Assembly (NCBI GenBank): GCA_963772585.1
Contig: CAVYXV010000008.1
Coordinates: 434,001-498,000, forward strand
Length of the DNA stretch: 64,000 nt
Source: CAVVXN01 sp963772585
GTDB lineage: Bacteria; Planctomycetota; PLA2; JAEUHO01
Reading direction: 5' to 3'
In this document: positions 1 to 8,952 of the stretch, piece after piece
Position numbering within the stretch: position 1 is the stretch's first letter
Layout: each line of letters begins with the position of its first letter
The notes under the pieces: generated by a model
What the model saw: only the letters and a program-made list of their open reading frames with translations
What the model was told of the DNA's origin: nothing
Databases searched by the model: none
Program-made: the position numbers and the translations under genes

Positions 1-2
1 GC

Positions 3-1205
3 TTCCGCGACCGCGCGCCCGTCGAGGCGTTCCAGGAGTGGGTCGATCGCCTGGAGGCGGTCCTCCCGTGCGAGGAGGTGGGTCTGGAGGCGGCGTCGGG
101 ACGCGTCCTCGCGGAGGACCTCGTGAGCGACGTGGACGTGCCCGCGTTCGCACGGGCCGCCATGGACGGCTGGGCGGTCCGGGGCGAGGACACCTTCGGT
201 GCGAGCGAGACGGATCCGCTGACGCTCGCCGTCGTGGGAATCGCCCTGCCGGGCCGCGGGCACCCCGGACGCCTCGGCCGGGGGGAGGTCGTCCGCATCA
301 TGACCGGCGCGCCCGTTCCCGACGGCGCGGACGCCGTCCTCCCCGCCGAAGAGGGCGCGGAGGAGGACGGATCGCTCGCGGTCCGGGGGAGCGTCCCCCC
401 GCGCCGTCACGTGGGCGCCGCGGGCGAGGACGTGCGAGCGGGAACGCGTCTCCTCTCCGCCGGCCGGCGACTCCGGCCGCAGGACGTCGGCCTCGCCGCT
501 TCCGTGGGCCGGGGGCGCCTCGCCGTGCGCGCCCGGCCGCGCGTCGCCGTCCTCGCGACGGGCGACGAGCTGCTCGCACCCGGCGAAGCCCCGCGCGGCG
601 AACGGATCGTGGACTCGAACTCCCCCATGCTGCGCGCGCTCGTCGAGCGGGACGGCGGCGTCGTCGCCGGCTCCCGGCGGCTCGGCGACGCGCGCGATGC
701 GTTGGCCAAGGCCCTCCACGAGGCGGACGCCGACCTCGTGCTCGTCTCCGGCGGCTCGAGCGTCGGCCAGGAGGACCACGCCCCGCGGATCCTCGCGGAG
801 GACGGGGAGCTCGCCTTCCACGGGATGGCCCTGCGCCCCGCCTCGCCCGCCGGAGGGGGGCGCCTGGGGGGCCGACCCGTCTTCCTGCTGCCGGGGAACC
901 CCGTCTCGTGCCTCTGCGCGTACGACCTCTTCGCCGGCCGCCTCGTGCGCCGCCTCGCCGGCCGCCCGCCGGATCTCCCCTACCGCGTCGTCCGCGTCCG
1001 CCTCGCGCGCCGGATCACGAGCGCGCTCGGTCGCGAGGACTACGTCCGCGTCCTCCTGGGAGAGAACGGCGCCGAACCGGTGATGAGCCGCGGCGCATCG
1101 ATCCTCTCCTCGACCACCCGCGCCGACGGCTTCGTCCTGGTCCCGCGCGACCTCGAAGGACACGCGGAAGGAAGGGACGTGGACGTGTATCGGTACGAGG
1201 GATGA
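3..1205 (+). CDS. moeA: Molybdopterin molybdenumtransferase MoeA (5' end cut by window)
   Basis: Inserts molybdate into adenylylated molybdopterin in the cytoplasm, the last step of molybdenum cofactor synthesis. The open frame runs in from the window edge, so the true start lies outside. Visible MoeA landmarks are AFARAAMDGWAV near the start, the MTGAPVPDGADAV segment, the MoCF-biosynthesis core with GDEL and SGGSSVGQEDH, and LLPGNPVSCLCAYDLF followed by the C-terminal beta domain. The visible part is about 400 residues, close to the normal MoeA length, so little is missing. The next gene is convergent and ends 34 bases away. A MobA-like nucleotidyltransferase at 35748 is the only other possible Mo-cofactor gene in the window. 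Confidence 0.95.
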   Translation, partial: FRDRAPVEAFQEWVDRLEAVLPCEEVGLEAASGRVLAEDLVSDVDVPAFARAAMDGWAVRGEDTFGASETDPLTLAVVGIALPGRGHPGRLGRGEVVRIMTGAPVPDGADAVLPAEEGAEEDGSLAVRGSVPPRRHVGAAGEDVRAGTRLLSAGRRLRPQDVGLAASVGRGRLAVRARPRVAVLATGDELLAPGEAPRGERIVDSNSPMLRALVERDGGVVAGSRRLGDARDALAKALHEADADLVLVSGGSSVGQEDHAPRILAEDGELAFHGMALRPASPAGGGRLGGRPVFLLPGNPVSCLCAYDLFAGRLVRRLAGRPPDLPYRVVRVRLARRITSALGREDYVRVLLGENGAEPVMSRGASILSSTTRADGFVLVPRDLEGHAEGRDVDVYRYEG

Positions 1206-1239
1206 GGCGGGCGCCCTCCCGTCTCGGAAGGCAGGCCGG

Positions 1240-2514
1240 TCAGTCGGGGGTCCGCTTCAGCGCCAGCAGGGTCAGGTCGTCCGCGAAGGAAGGACTGCCG
1301 GTCCAGGTCACCAGGGCCTCGCGGATGCCCTCCAGGATCGCCGGCGGGTCGCGGCCCTCCAGCGTGAGCAGAACGTCGGCCAGGCCGTCCTCGTCGAGCA
1401 TCTCCTCCACGGCGTTCGTCGCCTCGGTCGCGCCGTCCGTGTAGAGGAGCAGCACGTCGCCCGGGTCGAGGCGCACGGGGTCGGGGGCGCCGTAGTCGTG
1501 GCCCTCGAGGATTCCCAGCACCATGCCCTGGGGCTCGAGACGCTCGATGATCCGGGAAGCGGACCGGACCAGGAGGGCCGGCGGGTGTCCGGCACTGCTC
1601 CAACGGAGCGCCCCGGTGGCCGGATCGGCGACGCCCACGAAGAGCGAGAGGAATCGACCCTCGACGAGGTCGCGCGCGAGGAAGTGGTTCAGCGTGGCGA
1701 GGAACTGCCCGAGGTCCGCCGCCATCGGGAGGAGCACATGGAGGAGGGCGCGAGCCTGCGCCATCACGAGGGCCGCGCCCAGGCCGTGGCCCGAAACGTC
1801 CCCCACCGTGAAGACCACCCGTCCGTCGTCCAGCTCGAACACATCGTAGTAGTCCCCGCTCGCGTGCTCGCAGAGGAGGTTCATGCCCGCGAAGGAGAGG
1901 ACGCCCTCCGCGCGGTCGAGTCGCTCCGGTTGATAGGCGCGCTGGACGTTCTGGGCGAGCTTGATCTCGCGGTCCTGGCGCTCCTTCTCCAGCGCCGCGC
2001 GGTGGAGGCGGGCGTTCTCGACGGCGAGGGCGGCGTGGACGCTCAACAGCTCCAGGAACTCCTCGTCCTCGGGTCCGAAGCGGCCGGATCCGCGCCCCAG
2101 GAGCTGGAAGACGCCGACGATCTCTCCGGACCGGTTCCGGATGGGGGCCGTGAGGAGCTGCTTCGTCCGGTACCCGGTGTGCTGGTCCCACGAGCGGTCG
2201 AAGCGGGGATCGGCGTAGGCGTCGTCCAGGTTCACGGGCACGCCGTCGGCCGCGACGGTTCCCGCGATGCCCTGCCCCACGGGAAGGCGGATCTCCACCG
2301 GCTCCCCTCCCGCGCTGACGCGCGACCAGAGCTCCTTGCCGTCCTCCGTCAGGAGGAAGACCGTCCCCCGATCCGCGGAGACGCCGGCCTTGGCGGCCTC
2401 CAGGATCAGGCCGAGGAGTTCGTCGAGATCCAGGCTGGTGTGCAGGGCGTAGCTGGCATCGACCAGGCGCCGCATCCGCTCGACCTGGCGTTGCTGGTCA
2501 CCGGCATCCGTCAC
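1240..2514 (-). CDS. GAF domain plus SpoIIE/PP2C-type serine phosphatase
   Basis: Likely a signalling phosphatase of the RsbU type that dephosphorylates an anti-anti-sigma-like partner in the cytoplasm. The 424 residues hold a GAF sensor (about 25-170), a short coiled linker rich in Glu/Arg/Leu, and a PPM phosphatase domain with the metal-binding motifs GDYYDVF, GDVSGHG, YTDGATEA and ADDLTLL. The GTG start at 2514 overlaps the queF stop by four bases (GTGA), which argues for translational coupling and against the longer upstream open frame. It is the last gene of a leftward set with YyaL-like, OsmC and QueF genes. No partner STAS or anti-sigma gene is visible nearby, so the target is unknown. 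Confidence 0.9.
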   Translation of the reverse strand: MTDAGDQQRQVERMRRLVDASYALHTSLDLDELLGLILEAAKAGVSADRGTVFLLTEDGKELWSRVSAGGEPVEIRLPVGQGIAGTVAADGVPVNLDDAYADPRFDRSWDQHTGYRTKQLLTAPIRNRSGEIVGVFQLLGRGSGRFGPEDEEFLELLSVHAALAVENARLHRAALEKERQDREIKLAQNVQRAYQPERLDRAEGVLSFAGMNLLCEHASGDYYDVFELDDGRVVFTVGDVSGHGLGAALVMAQARALLHVLLPMAADLGQFLATLNHFLARDLVEGRFLSLFVGVADPATGALRWSSAGHPPALLVRSASRIIERLEPQGMVLGILEGHDYGAPDPVRLDPGDVLLLYTDGATEATNAVEEMLDEDGLADVLLTLEGRDPPAILEGIREALVTWTGSPSFADDLTLLALKRTPD

Positions 2515-2870
2515 GCGCCGCCTCCGGGATCCGGGTGTCGAGCGACCACGACCGTCGAAATGCCGCCCCGCCCGCTGAACTCCCCCCGCACCTCGAGGCG
2601 TCGCGGCGCCATGTCCCGCACGAGCCGTCCGAGGATCTCGTTCACCAGGGCCTCGTAGAAGACGCCCCGGTCGCGGAACGACTGCAGGTACACCTTGAGG
2701 CTCTTGAGCTCCACGCACCGGCGGTCCGGCACGTACGTCAGGACGATGCGGCCGAAGTCGGGGTGCCCGGTCTTGGGGCAGAGCGAGGTGAACTCGTGCG
2801 CCGTGTGCACGATCTCGTAGTCGTGCCCCGGGGCGGGATTCTCGAAGAACTCGAGCACGTCGCCGGTCAA
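2511..2870 (-). CDS. queF: NADPH-dependent 7-cyano-7-deazaguanine reductase QueF
   Basis: Reduces preQ0 nitrile to preQ1 in queuosine synthesis. The 119-residue protein has the unimodular QueF layout: the catalytic cysteine in EFTSLCPKTGHPDF and the NADPH-binding ELKSLKVY motif. The start chosen is TTG at 2870, overlapping the osmC stop as TTGA, with a GGAGGAGAGG ribosome-binding stretch just upstream; no ATG or GTG fits better. It overlaps the next gene by GTGA. No other queuosine gene (queC, queD, queE, tgt) is seen in the window, so it is separated from its pathway here. Confidence 0.93.
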   Translation of the reverse strand: MTGDVLEFFENPAPGHDYEIVHTAHEFTSLCPKTGHPDFGRIVLTYVPDRRCVELKSLKVYLQSFRDRGVFYEALVNEILGRLVRDMAPRRLEVRGEFSGRGGISTVVVARHPDPGGGA

Positions 2871-3268
2871 GCGAGCCTCTCCTCCGTCTCGATGGGATGA
2901 TCGAGCAGACGGTGGACGGGGCACCGACCGGCGATCTGGCGCAGGCGTTCCCGCTGCTCGGCGTCGAGCTCGCCCTCGAGCGCGATCTCCTGCACGATGC
3001 GTGCGGGGTCCTTCCCGGTCGCCGGCTGCAGGCGCGCCACGACCCGGGCGCCCGTCAGGTCCCATTCCTTGCGCCGGGCGTACATGCGGATCGTGATGAC
3101 CGCGCACGCCCCGAGGGACATGAGGAAGAGCTCGGTCGGTCGCGGGCCGAGGTCCGTGCCGCCCGCGTCCTCCGGCTCGTCCAGGTCCACCACGTGCGCG
3201 CGCGTGCGCGCTTCCACATGGAAGTCTTCGAGCAGCTCGATCCTCGCCTCGCGCCGACCCTCCGCCAT
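2867..3268 (-). CDS. OsmC/Ohr family protein
   Basis: A 133-residue member of the OsmC/Ohr superfamily, whose characterised members reduce organic hydroperoxides through a Cys pair. The first cysteine lies in SLGACAVITIRMYARRK and the second in IAGRCPVHRLL, both at the expected places; PRPTELFLMSLGAC is the usual helix before the first one. The length is typical. ATG at 3268 is preceded by AGGAGG at a good distance. It sits 36 bases behind a protein with two thiol-redox modules and overlaps queF by four bases, so a thiol or oxidative stress role fits, but the substrate is unknown. Confidence 0.9.
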   Translation of the reverse strand: MAEGRREARIELLEDFHVEARTRAHVVDLDEPEDAGGTDLGPRPTELFLMSLGACAVITIRMYARRKEWDLTGARVVARLQPATGKDPARIVQEIALEGELDAEQRERLRQIAGRCPVHRLLDHPIETEERLA

Positions 3269-3304
3269 GCCGATGCCTCCTGCCGGGGTCCCGGAAGCTA
3301 CACC

Positions 3305-5629
3305 CTACCGGTCCTCGGGGAAGACGGCGGCGTGGCGCGGAGGGCCGTCGGCCGCGGCGACCCGCACGCCCACCCCCAGGTCCAGCACCCGCTCGGGTTC
3401 GCAGGCGGTGCCACGGCACGGCTGGAGGCGTAGGCGGAGAGGGACCCGGCGCGGCCCGTCGGGGGCGTCGGCCCGGACCTCCAGGTGGCCGCGGATCCAG
3501 AAGACGCCCTCGAGGACCCGCAGGGGCCCCGTCCCGGGAGCGAGGACGCGCGCCTCGCCCTCGGGATAGCGGACGTCTCCCAGGCGGACCGGCGCATCGC
3601 CGGGCAGTTCCAGGGCGGTCGGGACGAGGTGGGGCTCGGCGGGATCGGACGCGTTCACGTGCGTACCGGGGGGAACCTCGACCCGCAGAGCGACGGCGAC
3701 CGTCCCCCCCGGTCGGACGGCGTCCCGCTCCAGGTAGAGCGCCGCGGTGAGGCCCCCGCTCTCCACGCGCAGGTCCGGTGGGGCATCGTCGCCGTGCGTC
3801 CGCGGGGACAGCGCTCGTCCAAGGGCGATCGCGCGGTAGAGCGCCACCGTCCCGCGTGCCGCGCGTTCGTTGGCGAGGAGGGGCCGCCACGCGGCGAGGG
3901 CTCGCTCCGCCGCGCGGAGGAACCGGTCGCCGCCCTCGCGGGACCCCAGGCGGAGGAGGGCCCGGGCCGCCACCCCGTTGTCCGAGGGAATCGGGGAATC
4001 GAAGCTCTCCTTGCGCCGGGCGAGGAGCGGTTCGTGCTGGTCCGCGGCGGTGGTGAAGAAACCCCCGGCCGCCGCGTCCTCGAAGCCGTCGAGGAGCCGG
4101 TCGGCGAGCCGCTCGGCCTCGTGCCCCCACCGCGCCTCGCCCCCGGCCTCTTCCAGATCGAGCAAGCCCTCGACCACGTGGACGTGGTCTTCCGCGAACC
4201 CGGGGATCTCGGGCCCGCCGCCGCGCGGGAACCGCAGGAGGGCTCCCTCCTTCGTCTGGCAGCGATCCAGGAGGAAGGCGGCGAGCGCGCGCCCCTCCTC
4301 CAGGGCTCGCGGATCGTCCAGGTGCCGCCCGACGTGGGCGAACGCGGAGAGGAGAAGGCCGTTCCACGCCGTGATGACCTTGTCGTCGAGATTCGGCTGC
4401 TGCCGGCGGCCGCGCGCGGCGAGCAGACCCTCCCGGATCCGCGCGATGCGTTCGGCGAGCTCCGGGCCCTCCAGCCCCTCGTCCTCGGCGACGGTCTCGA
4501 GCGGCCGCGGCAGGTGGAGGATGTTCCGGCCCGTGCGCGTCCCCGACGCCTCGTCGCGGAAATTTCCGCCCGCCGTCACCCCGTAGAGCCGGATCGCGAG
4601 GTCCGCATCGCGCGGCGGGAGCTGACGGCGCACCTCCTGTTCCGTCCAGGTGTAGGTCAGCCCCTCCTCGCCGTCGGTGTCCGCGTCCAGGCTCGATGCG
4701 TACCCGCCGCCGGGAATCGCCATCTCGCGCCGGGCCCAGGCGAGCACGTCCTGCGCGACCTGGGCGAAGCGGGGCTCGCCGGTCGAAGCGGACAGCCGTG
4801 CGTAGGCCGTCGCGAGCAAAGCGTTGTCGTAGAGCATCTTCTCGAAGTGCGGCAGGAGCCACTCGCCATCGGTGCTGTAGCGATGGAACCCGCCGCCGAC
4901 CTGGTCGTGGATGCCGCCGGCGGCCATGGCCTCGAGCGTCCGCCGGGCCTGGGCCAGGCGCCACGCGCCGTCGGGCCGGCGGGCGCCGTCGAGCAGATAG
5001 AGCAACTCGGCGTGGGGCGGGAACTTCGGCCGCTGTCCGTAGCCGCCGCGACGGGCGTCGAATTCCTCCTGCAGCACGCCGTCCAGCACGCGGAGGAGGT
5101 CGTCGTCGGTGCCCTCGAAGGGGGGAAGCGTCTGGGGACCCCGGGCCAGATCGCGGACGCGCTCGGCAACCATCTGTCCCTGGCGCCGCAATCGCTCGGG
5201 GTCGGAGCCCCACAGCGCGTGGACCTTGCGGGTCAGGTCCTCGAGGTGCAGACGCGGCAGGTAGGTCCCCGCCCAGAAGGGATCGCCTTCGGGCGTGAGG
5301 AGGACCGTCATCGGCCACCCTCCCCGCCCCGACGTCAGGTGGACGGCCTGCATGTAGAGGGCATCGATGTCGGGCCGCTCCTCCCGGTCCACCTTCACGC
5401 ACACGAACGCCTCGTTGAGGAGCGCCGCCGTGTTTCCCTCCTCGAAGGACTCATGGGCCATCACGTGGCACCAGTGACACGCCGCGTACCCGACCGAGAG
5501 CAGGATCGGCTTGTCCTCCCGCCGCGCCAGGGAGAGGGCGTCCTTGCCCCACGGATGCCAGTCCACGGGGTTGGTGGCGTGTTGGCGCAGGTAGGGGCTG
5601 CGGGCCCCGGCGAGGTGGTTTTGGCGCAC
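3305..5629 (-). CDS. YyaL/spermatogenesis-associated-20-like thioredoxin protein with C-terminal DsbD-N-like domain
   Basis: A 774-residue protein. Residues 1-165 are the DUF255 thioredoxin-like domain, with SPYLRQHATNPVDWHPWG and the redox motif CHWCHVM. About 200-560 is the (alpha/alpha)6-barrel part of the YyaL family, including LDADTDGEEG and TYTWTEQEV. The last 130 residues differ from the usual family end: they read like the N-terminal immunoglobulin-like domain of DsbD, ending in LQPCRGTACEP with a spaced Cys pair. The biochemical function of YyaL proteins is unsettled. No signal peptide is visible. It is probably the first gene of the unit with osmC, queF and the phosphatase. Confidence 0.85.
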   Translation of the reverse strand: MRQNHLAGARSPYLRQHATNPVDWHPWGKDALSLARREDKPILLSVGYAACHWCHVMAHESFEEGNTAALLNEAFVCVKVDREERPDIDALYMQAVHLTSGRGGWPMTVLLTPEGDPFWAGTYLPRLHLEDLTRKVHALWGSDPERLRRQGQMVAERVRDLARGPQTLPPFEGTDDDLLRVLDGVLQEEFDARRGGYGQRPKFPPHAELLYLLDGARRPDGAWRLAQARRTLEAMAAGGIHDQVGGGFHRYSTDGEWLLPHFEKMLYDNALLATAYARLSASTGEPRFAQVAQDVLAWARREMAIPGGGYASSLDADTDGEEGLTYTWTEQEVRRQLPPRDADLAIRLYGVTAGGNFRDEASGTRTGRNILHLPRPLETVAEDEGLEGPELAERIARIREGLLAARGRRQQPNLDDKVITAWNGLLLSAFAHVGRHLDDPRALEEGRALAAFLLDRCQTKEGALLRFPRGGGPEIPGFAEDHVHVVEGLLDLEEAGGEARWGHEAERLADRLLDGFEDAAAGGFFTTAADQHEPLLARRKESFDSPIPSDNGVAARALLRLGSREGGDRFLRAAERALAAWRPLLANERAARGTVALYRAIALGRALSPRTHGDDAPPDLRVESGGLTAALYLERDAVRPGGTVAVALRVEVPPGTHVNASDPAEPHLVPTALELPGDAPVRLGDVRYPEGEARVLAPGTGPLRVLEGVFWIRGHLEVRADAPDGPRRVPLRLRLQPCRGTACEPERVLDLGVGVRVAAADGPPRHAAVFPEDR

Positions 5630-5732
5630 GGCGGGGAGGCTAGCAGCCGATCGGGGCCGCCGGGGCCGTCAACGAAACGGGCCGCGCACCGGGAGGGTGC
5701 GCGGCCCGTGGGGATCGTCGATGAGAGGCGGA

Positions 5733-6794
5733 TCAGCGAGGAGCGAAGGGATCCGCGGGCGGAAGCTCGTCGGTACCCGGGTAGGTGTCCGGCGAACCCT
5801 CAGGGGCCATCGACTCGGGAGCCGGCAGCGGCTGCGGTTCCGCGTCGGGCGACCCGTACGCCCCGGCGGCGGGGGGCATGGTCTCCGCGCCGGCCGGCGG
5901 TGTCTCCCCGGGCATCCCGTCCGAAGGCACCATGTCCGAAGGCCCGGTGTTCGGGGGCATCGTGTCGGAAGGCATCGTGTCGGAGGGCATCATGTCGGAG
6001 GGCATGCCCTCGGCGGGGGCCGTGTCCTCGGGCACCTCGCACTCGGTCGTGCGGCGCCACTCCCAGCGGGCGGGGCACACCTCGACCTCGCGGCAACGGG
6101 TCTCGTAGACCGGCGGCACGTCCACCTTCTTGTAGTGGCCCGGCTCGACGACGACCTCGCGGCACTGCGTCTCGTACTGCGCAGGAACGACTTCCTGGCG
6201 GCAGCTCGCCTCGTGCACGCAGACCTTCTTCTCGCGGGTCTCGTAGACGGGCGGGATCTCGACGAGGGTCCAGCACTCGCCGAGCTGCTCGCCCTCGCTG
6301 AGGCTCTTCGGCTCGCAGTTCACCCGCTGCCACTCCGTGCGGGAGGGGCAGACGAGGACCTGTTCGCAGACGGTCTTGTATTCCGCCGGCACGGGGATGT
6401 TGTTCACCTGCTCGGGCTTCACGCAGACCTGCTCCTGCACGGACTTCGTGACCGGCGGCACCCACTCCTGGGTGCAGGTCGCGGGCTGGATGCAGACCTG
6501 GTCCTGGACGGTCTTCTTGACGCCGGGGATGCGCACGTAGCACCACACCTCGCCCGGGTTGGCCTGGGGAGGCGGCTGGTTGCCGGGCGCGGGGTTCGCA
6601 GCCACGGCGCACGGGTTCGGGGCCGCGCAGGGATCGCAGGGCGCCGGAGCGCACGGGTTGGCGGGCGGTGCGGCACAAGGGTCGCACGCGGCCGTCGAAC
6701 CGCTCCAAGGCGCCTGTGGAGCCCCGGAACAGCCCGCGAGCACCAACGCGGCGACGAGCCCGATGGCCACGGCCGTCAGACGCGCAGTCGTCAT
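5733..6794 (-). CDS. Cys-rich repeat lipoprotein of unknown function
   Basis: A 353-residue protein. ATG at 6794 has GGAGGAAATTCC upstream and opens a lipoprotein signal ending in LVLAGCSG, so it is probably lipid-anchored in the envelope. A Cys/Pro/Ala-rich stretch follows (CDPCAAPP-type units, 30-75). Residues 85-265 form a repeat region built on the theme VPAEYKTVCEQVLVCPSRTEWQ / PPVYETRCREVEVCPARWEW. The tail is acidic and Pro-rich, with several MPSDTMPSD-like units. The EYKTV theme also occurs in envelope proteins of other Gram-negative bacteria, but I know no assigned function. The many cysteines suggest disulfide cross-linking at the cell surface (inference). Confidence 0.85.
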   Translation of the reverse strand: MTTARLTAVAIGLVAALVLAGCSGAPQAPWSGSTAACDPCAAPPANPCAPAPCDPCAAPNPCAVAANPAPGNQPPPQANPGEVWCYVRIPGVKKTVQDQVCIQPATCTQEWVPPVTKSVQEQVCVKPEQVNNIPVPAEYKTVCEQVLVCPSRTEWQRVNCEPKSLSEGEQLGECWTLVEIPPVYETREKKVCVHEASCRQEVVPAQYETQCREVVVEPGHYKKVDVPPVYETRCREVEVCPARWEWRRTTECEVPEDTAPAEGMPSDMMPSDTMPSDTMPPNTGPSDMVPSDGMPGETPPAGAETMPPAAGAYGSPDAEPQPLPAPESMAPEGSPDTYPGTDELPPADPFAPR

Positions 6795-6993
6795 GGAATT
6801 TCCTCCGTCAACAGCTTCAGGGACGGGACTTCGATGGCCGGGCCGGCCGGGCCAGGCATACGTCCACAAACAAGAGATCGGACCGGGGAGGCCATCCCTC
6901 CACCCCCAACCGGCACGCGGCATGGGGAACGTGAGCGGCGACGGCCATCCCTCCGCCTGCGCCGCCCCCTGGCGACGCGGCCACCACCCTACT

Positions 6994-7014
6994 TCGGCCC
7001 CCGGGGGGGGCCGA
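6994..7014 (-). terminator. GC-rich hairpin behind tRNA-Leu
   Basis: Nine-base arms TCGGCCCCC and GGGGGCCGA with a three-base loop lie nine bases after the tRNA 3' end. There is no U-run after the stem on the minus strand, so intrinsic termination is possible but not proven. Confidence 0.45.
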
Positions 7015-7022
7015 GAGACGGA

Positions 7023-7111
<89 letters not shown>

Positions 7112-7189
7112 TGGAACGGGCAGAAGCCTAGTCCTCCCCCCCCGGCTGTCAAGCGGGGCCCCTCGGCGGCGAGGGGCGAAGGGGCGCCA

Positions 7190-7588
7190 GGGCGTCTCGT
7201 GGGCAAGCGCGGGGGCGTGGGGGTCGTCGTGTCCGCCCACCGCCGATCGGAGCCCGGGGAGGGAAGGGCTTTCGCCACTCGGCGGGGGGAGGCGTCCCGG
7301 GTCGGTGGGTCCCGGCCGGTGTTCCGCGGGGATCGGCCCCTCCCGCCGGATGCGGAGCGCCGTCCCGAGGGGATCGGGCCCTCCCGCCGTCCTGCGTCGG
7401 TCCGGTCGGGGTCCGCTTCGAGGGCCACGAGCCTGGCCAGGAACCGGCGGCCCCCTCCGCCACGAGGAACGACGGAGCGCCCCCCCCGAGGAGACCTCCC
7501 CCGGTCGTCCTCCGCATGCAGGGGGGGCCCCGCCCGCGGGGCGAGATGGCCTCGACGTCGGTCCTGACTCCGTGCGTCCCGTACGTGC
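7190..7588 (-). repeat. R3 intergenic repeat, copy 1 (gene-free stretch)
   Basis: No gene is credible between the tRNA and the aminotransferase (7112-7588). Read on the minus strand, the right part (7440-7588) aligns by eye with 36480-36735: shared blocks include GTCGAGG...CTCGCCCCGCGGGCGGGG, a GGAGGGGGCC block and CCCTCGAAGCGGA. The left part contains GGCGGGAGGG twice, about 45 bases apart, as does the 36.4-kb copy. A hairpin CCCCTCG/CGAGGGG lies near 7165-7182. Edges are approximate because the family is diverged. Confidence 0.6.
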
Positions 7589-8782
7589 CTACAGGGATCC
7601 GAGGAAGTCGGCCACGCGGGCGGTGCCCTTGCGGATGTCGTCCTCGGCGCAGGCGTAGGAGAAGCGGATGGTCATCGGGGCCTCGAAGACCGAACCGGGG
7701 ACCACGGCGGCGTGCGCGTGTTCGATCAGCAGCTCCGCGAGCGTGGCCACGCTGTCGATCGTCTGGTCCCCGGAGCGGCGGCCCAGGAACGGGGCGGCGT
7801 CGGGCAGCATGTAGAAGGCGCCATCCGGCATCCGACAGGTCAGGCCCTCGATCCCGCACAGGCAGTCGTACATGACCTGACGGCGCATCTGGAAGATGGC
7901 GCGCATGCGTTCCAGATCGTCCTTGGGCCCCTCCAGCGCCGCGAGGGTGGCGATCTGGCAGAACTCCGGCGTCCCGCTGGAGGCGTGGCTCTGGAGCCGC
8001 GTCATTCGTTGGATCAGTTCCTGGGGGCCGCCGCCGTAGCCGATCCGCCATCCGGTCATGGCGTAGGCCTTGGACGGGCCGTTGACGAGCAGCGTGACAT
8101 CCTTCGCCTCCGGGGCGCACGCGGCGAACGAACGGAAGCGCGCGGGCTCGTAGACGAGGTGTTCGTAGATCTCGTCGCTGATGACCATGATGCCGCGCTC
8201 GGCGGCGATCCGCCCGATCTCGGCCTGCACCGAGTCGGGCTGGAGGGCGCCCGTAGGGTTGCCCGGCGAGTTGAGGATGATCGCCCGCGTGCGCGGCGTG
8301 AGCGCGGCACGGATCCGATCCGGGTCGATGACGTAGGCGTCCTCGCTCGACGTCTCGACGAAGACCGATCGCCCTCCCGCGGCCTGGACCATCTTCGGGT
8401 ACGACAGCCAGGCCGGCGTCGGGATGAGGACCTCGTCGCCGTCGCCCACGAGCACCTGGAGCGCGAGGAAGAGAACGCCCTTCGCCCCCGTGCTGACCAG
8501 GGTCCGTTCCGCGCTCGCGTCCCCGAGTCCGTTCCCGCGGAAGTGCTCCGCAACGGCCTCGCGGAGCTTCTGGATCCCCGCCGCGGGCGCGTACTTCGTC
8601 CGTCCGTCCCGGATGGCCCGGATCGCTGCCTCCTTGACGTGAACCGGGGTGTCGAAGTCCGGTTCGCCCGCGGCGAACGGCGCCACGTCGATGCCGCGCG
8701 CGCGCATCTGGTTCGCCCGAGCGGTGATCGCCAGCGTCTCGGAGGCGGGCAGCGCCCCCGCGGCTTGGGTGAAGGACAACAT
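7589..8782 (-). CDS. Class I PLP-dependent aminotransferase (aspartate aminotransferase-like)
   Basis: A 397-residue cytoplasmic fold-type I aminotransferase of the aspartate aminotransferase subgroup Ib. Visible motifs are AGEPDFDTP near the N-terminus, YAPAAGIQKLREA, the NSPGNPTG loop, SDEIYEHLVYE with the cofactor-contacting Asp and Tyr, the PLP lysine in NGPSKAYAMTGWRIGY, and the C-terminal substrate-carboxylate Arg in MTIRFSYA. The length is that of the family. Substrate choice (Asp, aromatic amino acids or prephenate) cannot be read from the sequence. It is transcribed toward the tRNA and is divergent from the 8953 gene across 170 bases. Confidence 0.92.
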   Translation of the reverse strand: MLSFTQAAGALPASETLAITARANQMRARGIDVAPFAAGEPDFDTPVHVKEAAIRAIRDGRTKYAPAAGIQKLREAVAEHFRGNGLGDASAERTLVSTGAKGVLFLALQVLVGDGDEVLIPTPAWLSYPKMVQAAGGRSVFVETSSEDAYVIDPDRIRAALTPRTRAIILNSPGNPTGALQPDSVQAEIGRIAAERGIMVISDEIYEHLVYEPARFRSFAACAPEAKDVTLLVNGPSKAYAMTGWRIGYGGGPQELIQRMTRLQSHASSGTPEFCQIATLAALEGPKDDLERMRAIFQMRRQVMYDCLCGIEGLTCRMPDGAFYMLPDAAPFLGRRSGDQTIDSVATLAELLIEHAHAAVVPGSVFEAPMTIRFSYACAEDDIRKGTARVADFLGSL

Positions 8783-8952
8783 GATCGGAGGCTACCATTC
8801 GGCGGCCCGGAGGCTACGCAGGGTCGCGGTCGTCCAAGGGGCGGTCTCCGCCCCGGGCGGTCCCCGAACCGGCCTGTCGGACCGGACGACGTCCCTTACG
8901 CTGGGGGGCCGGGCCGCGAGTTTTCCCCCCCGACCTCTGGAGTCCGCCCCCG

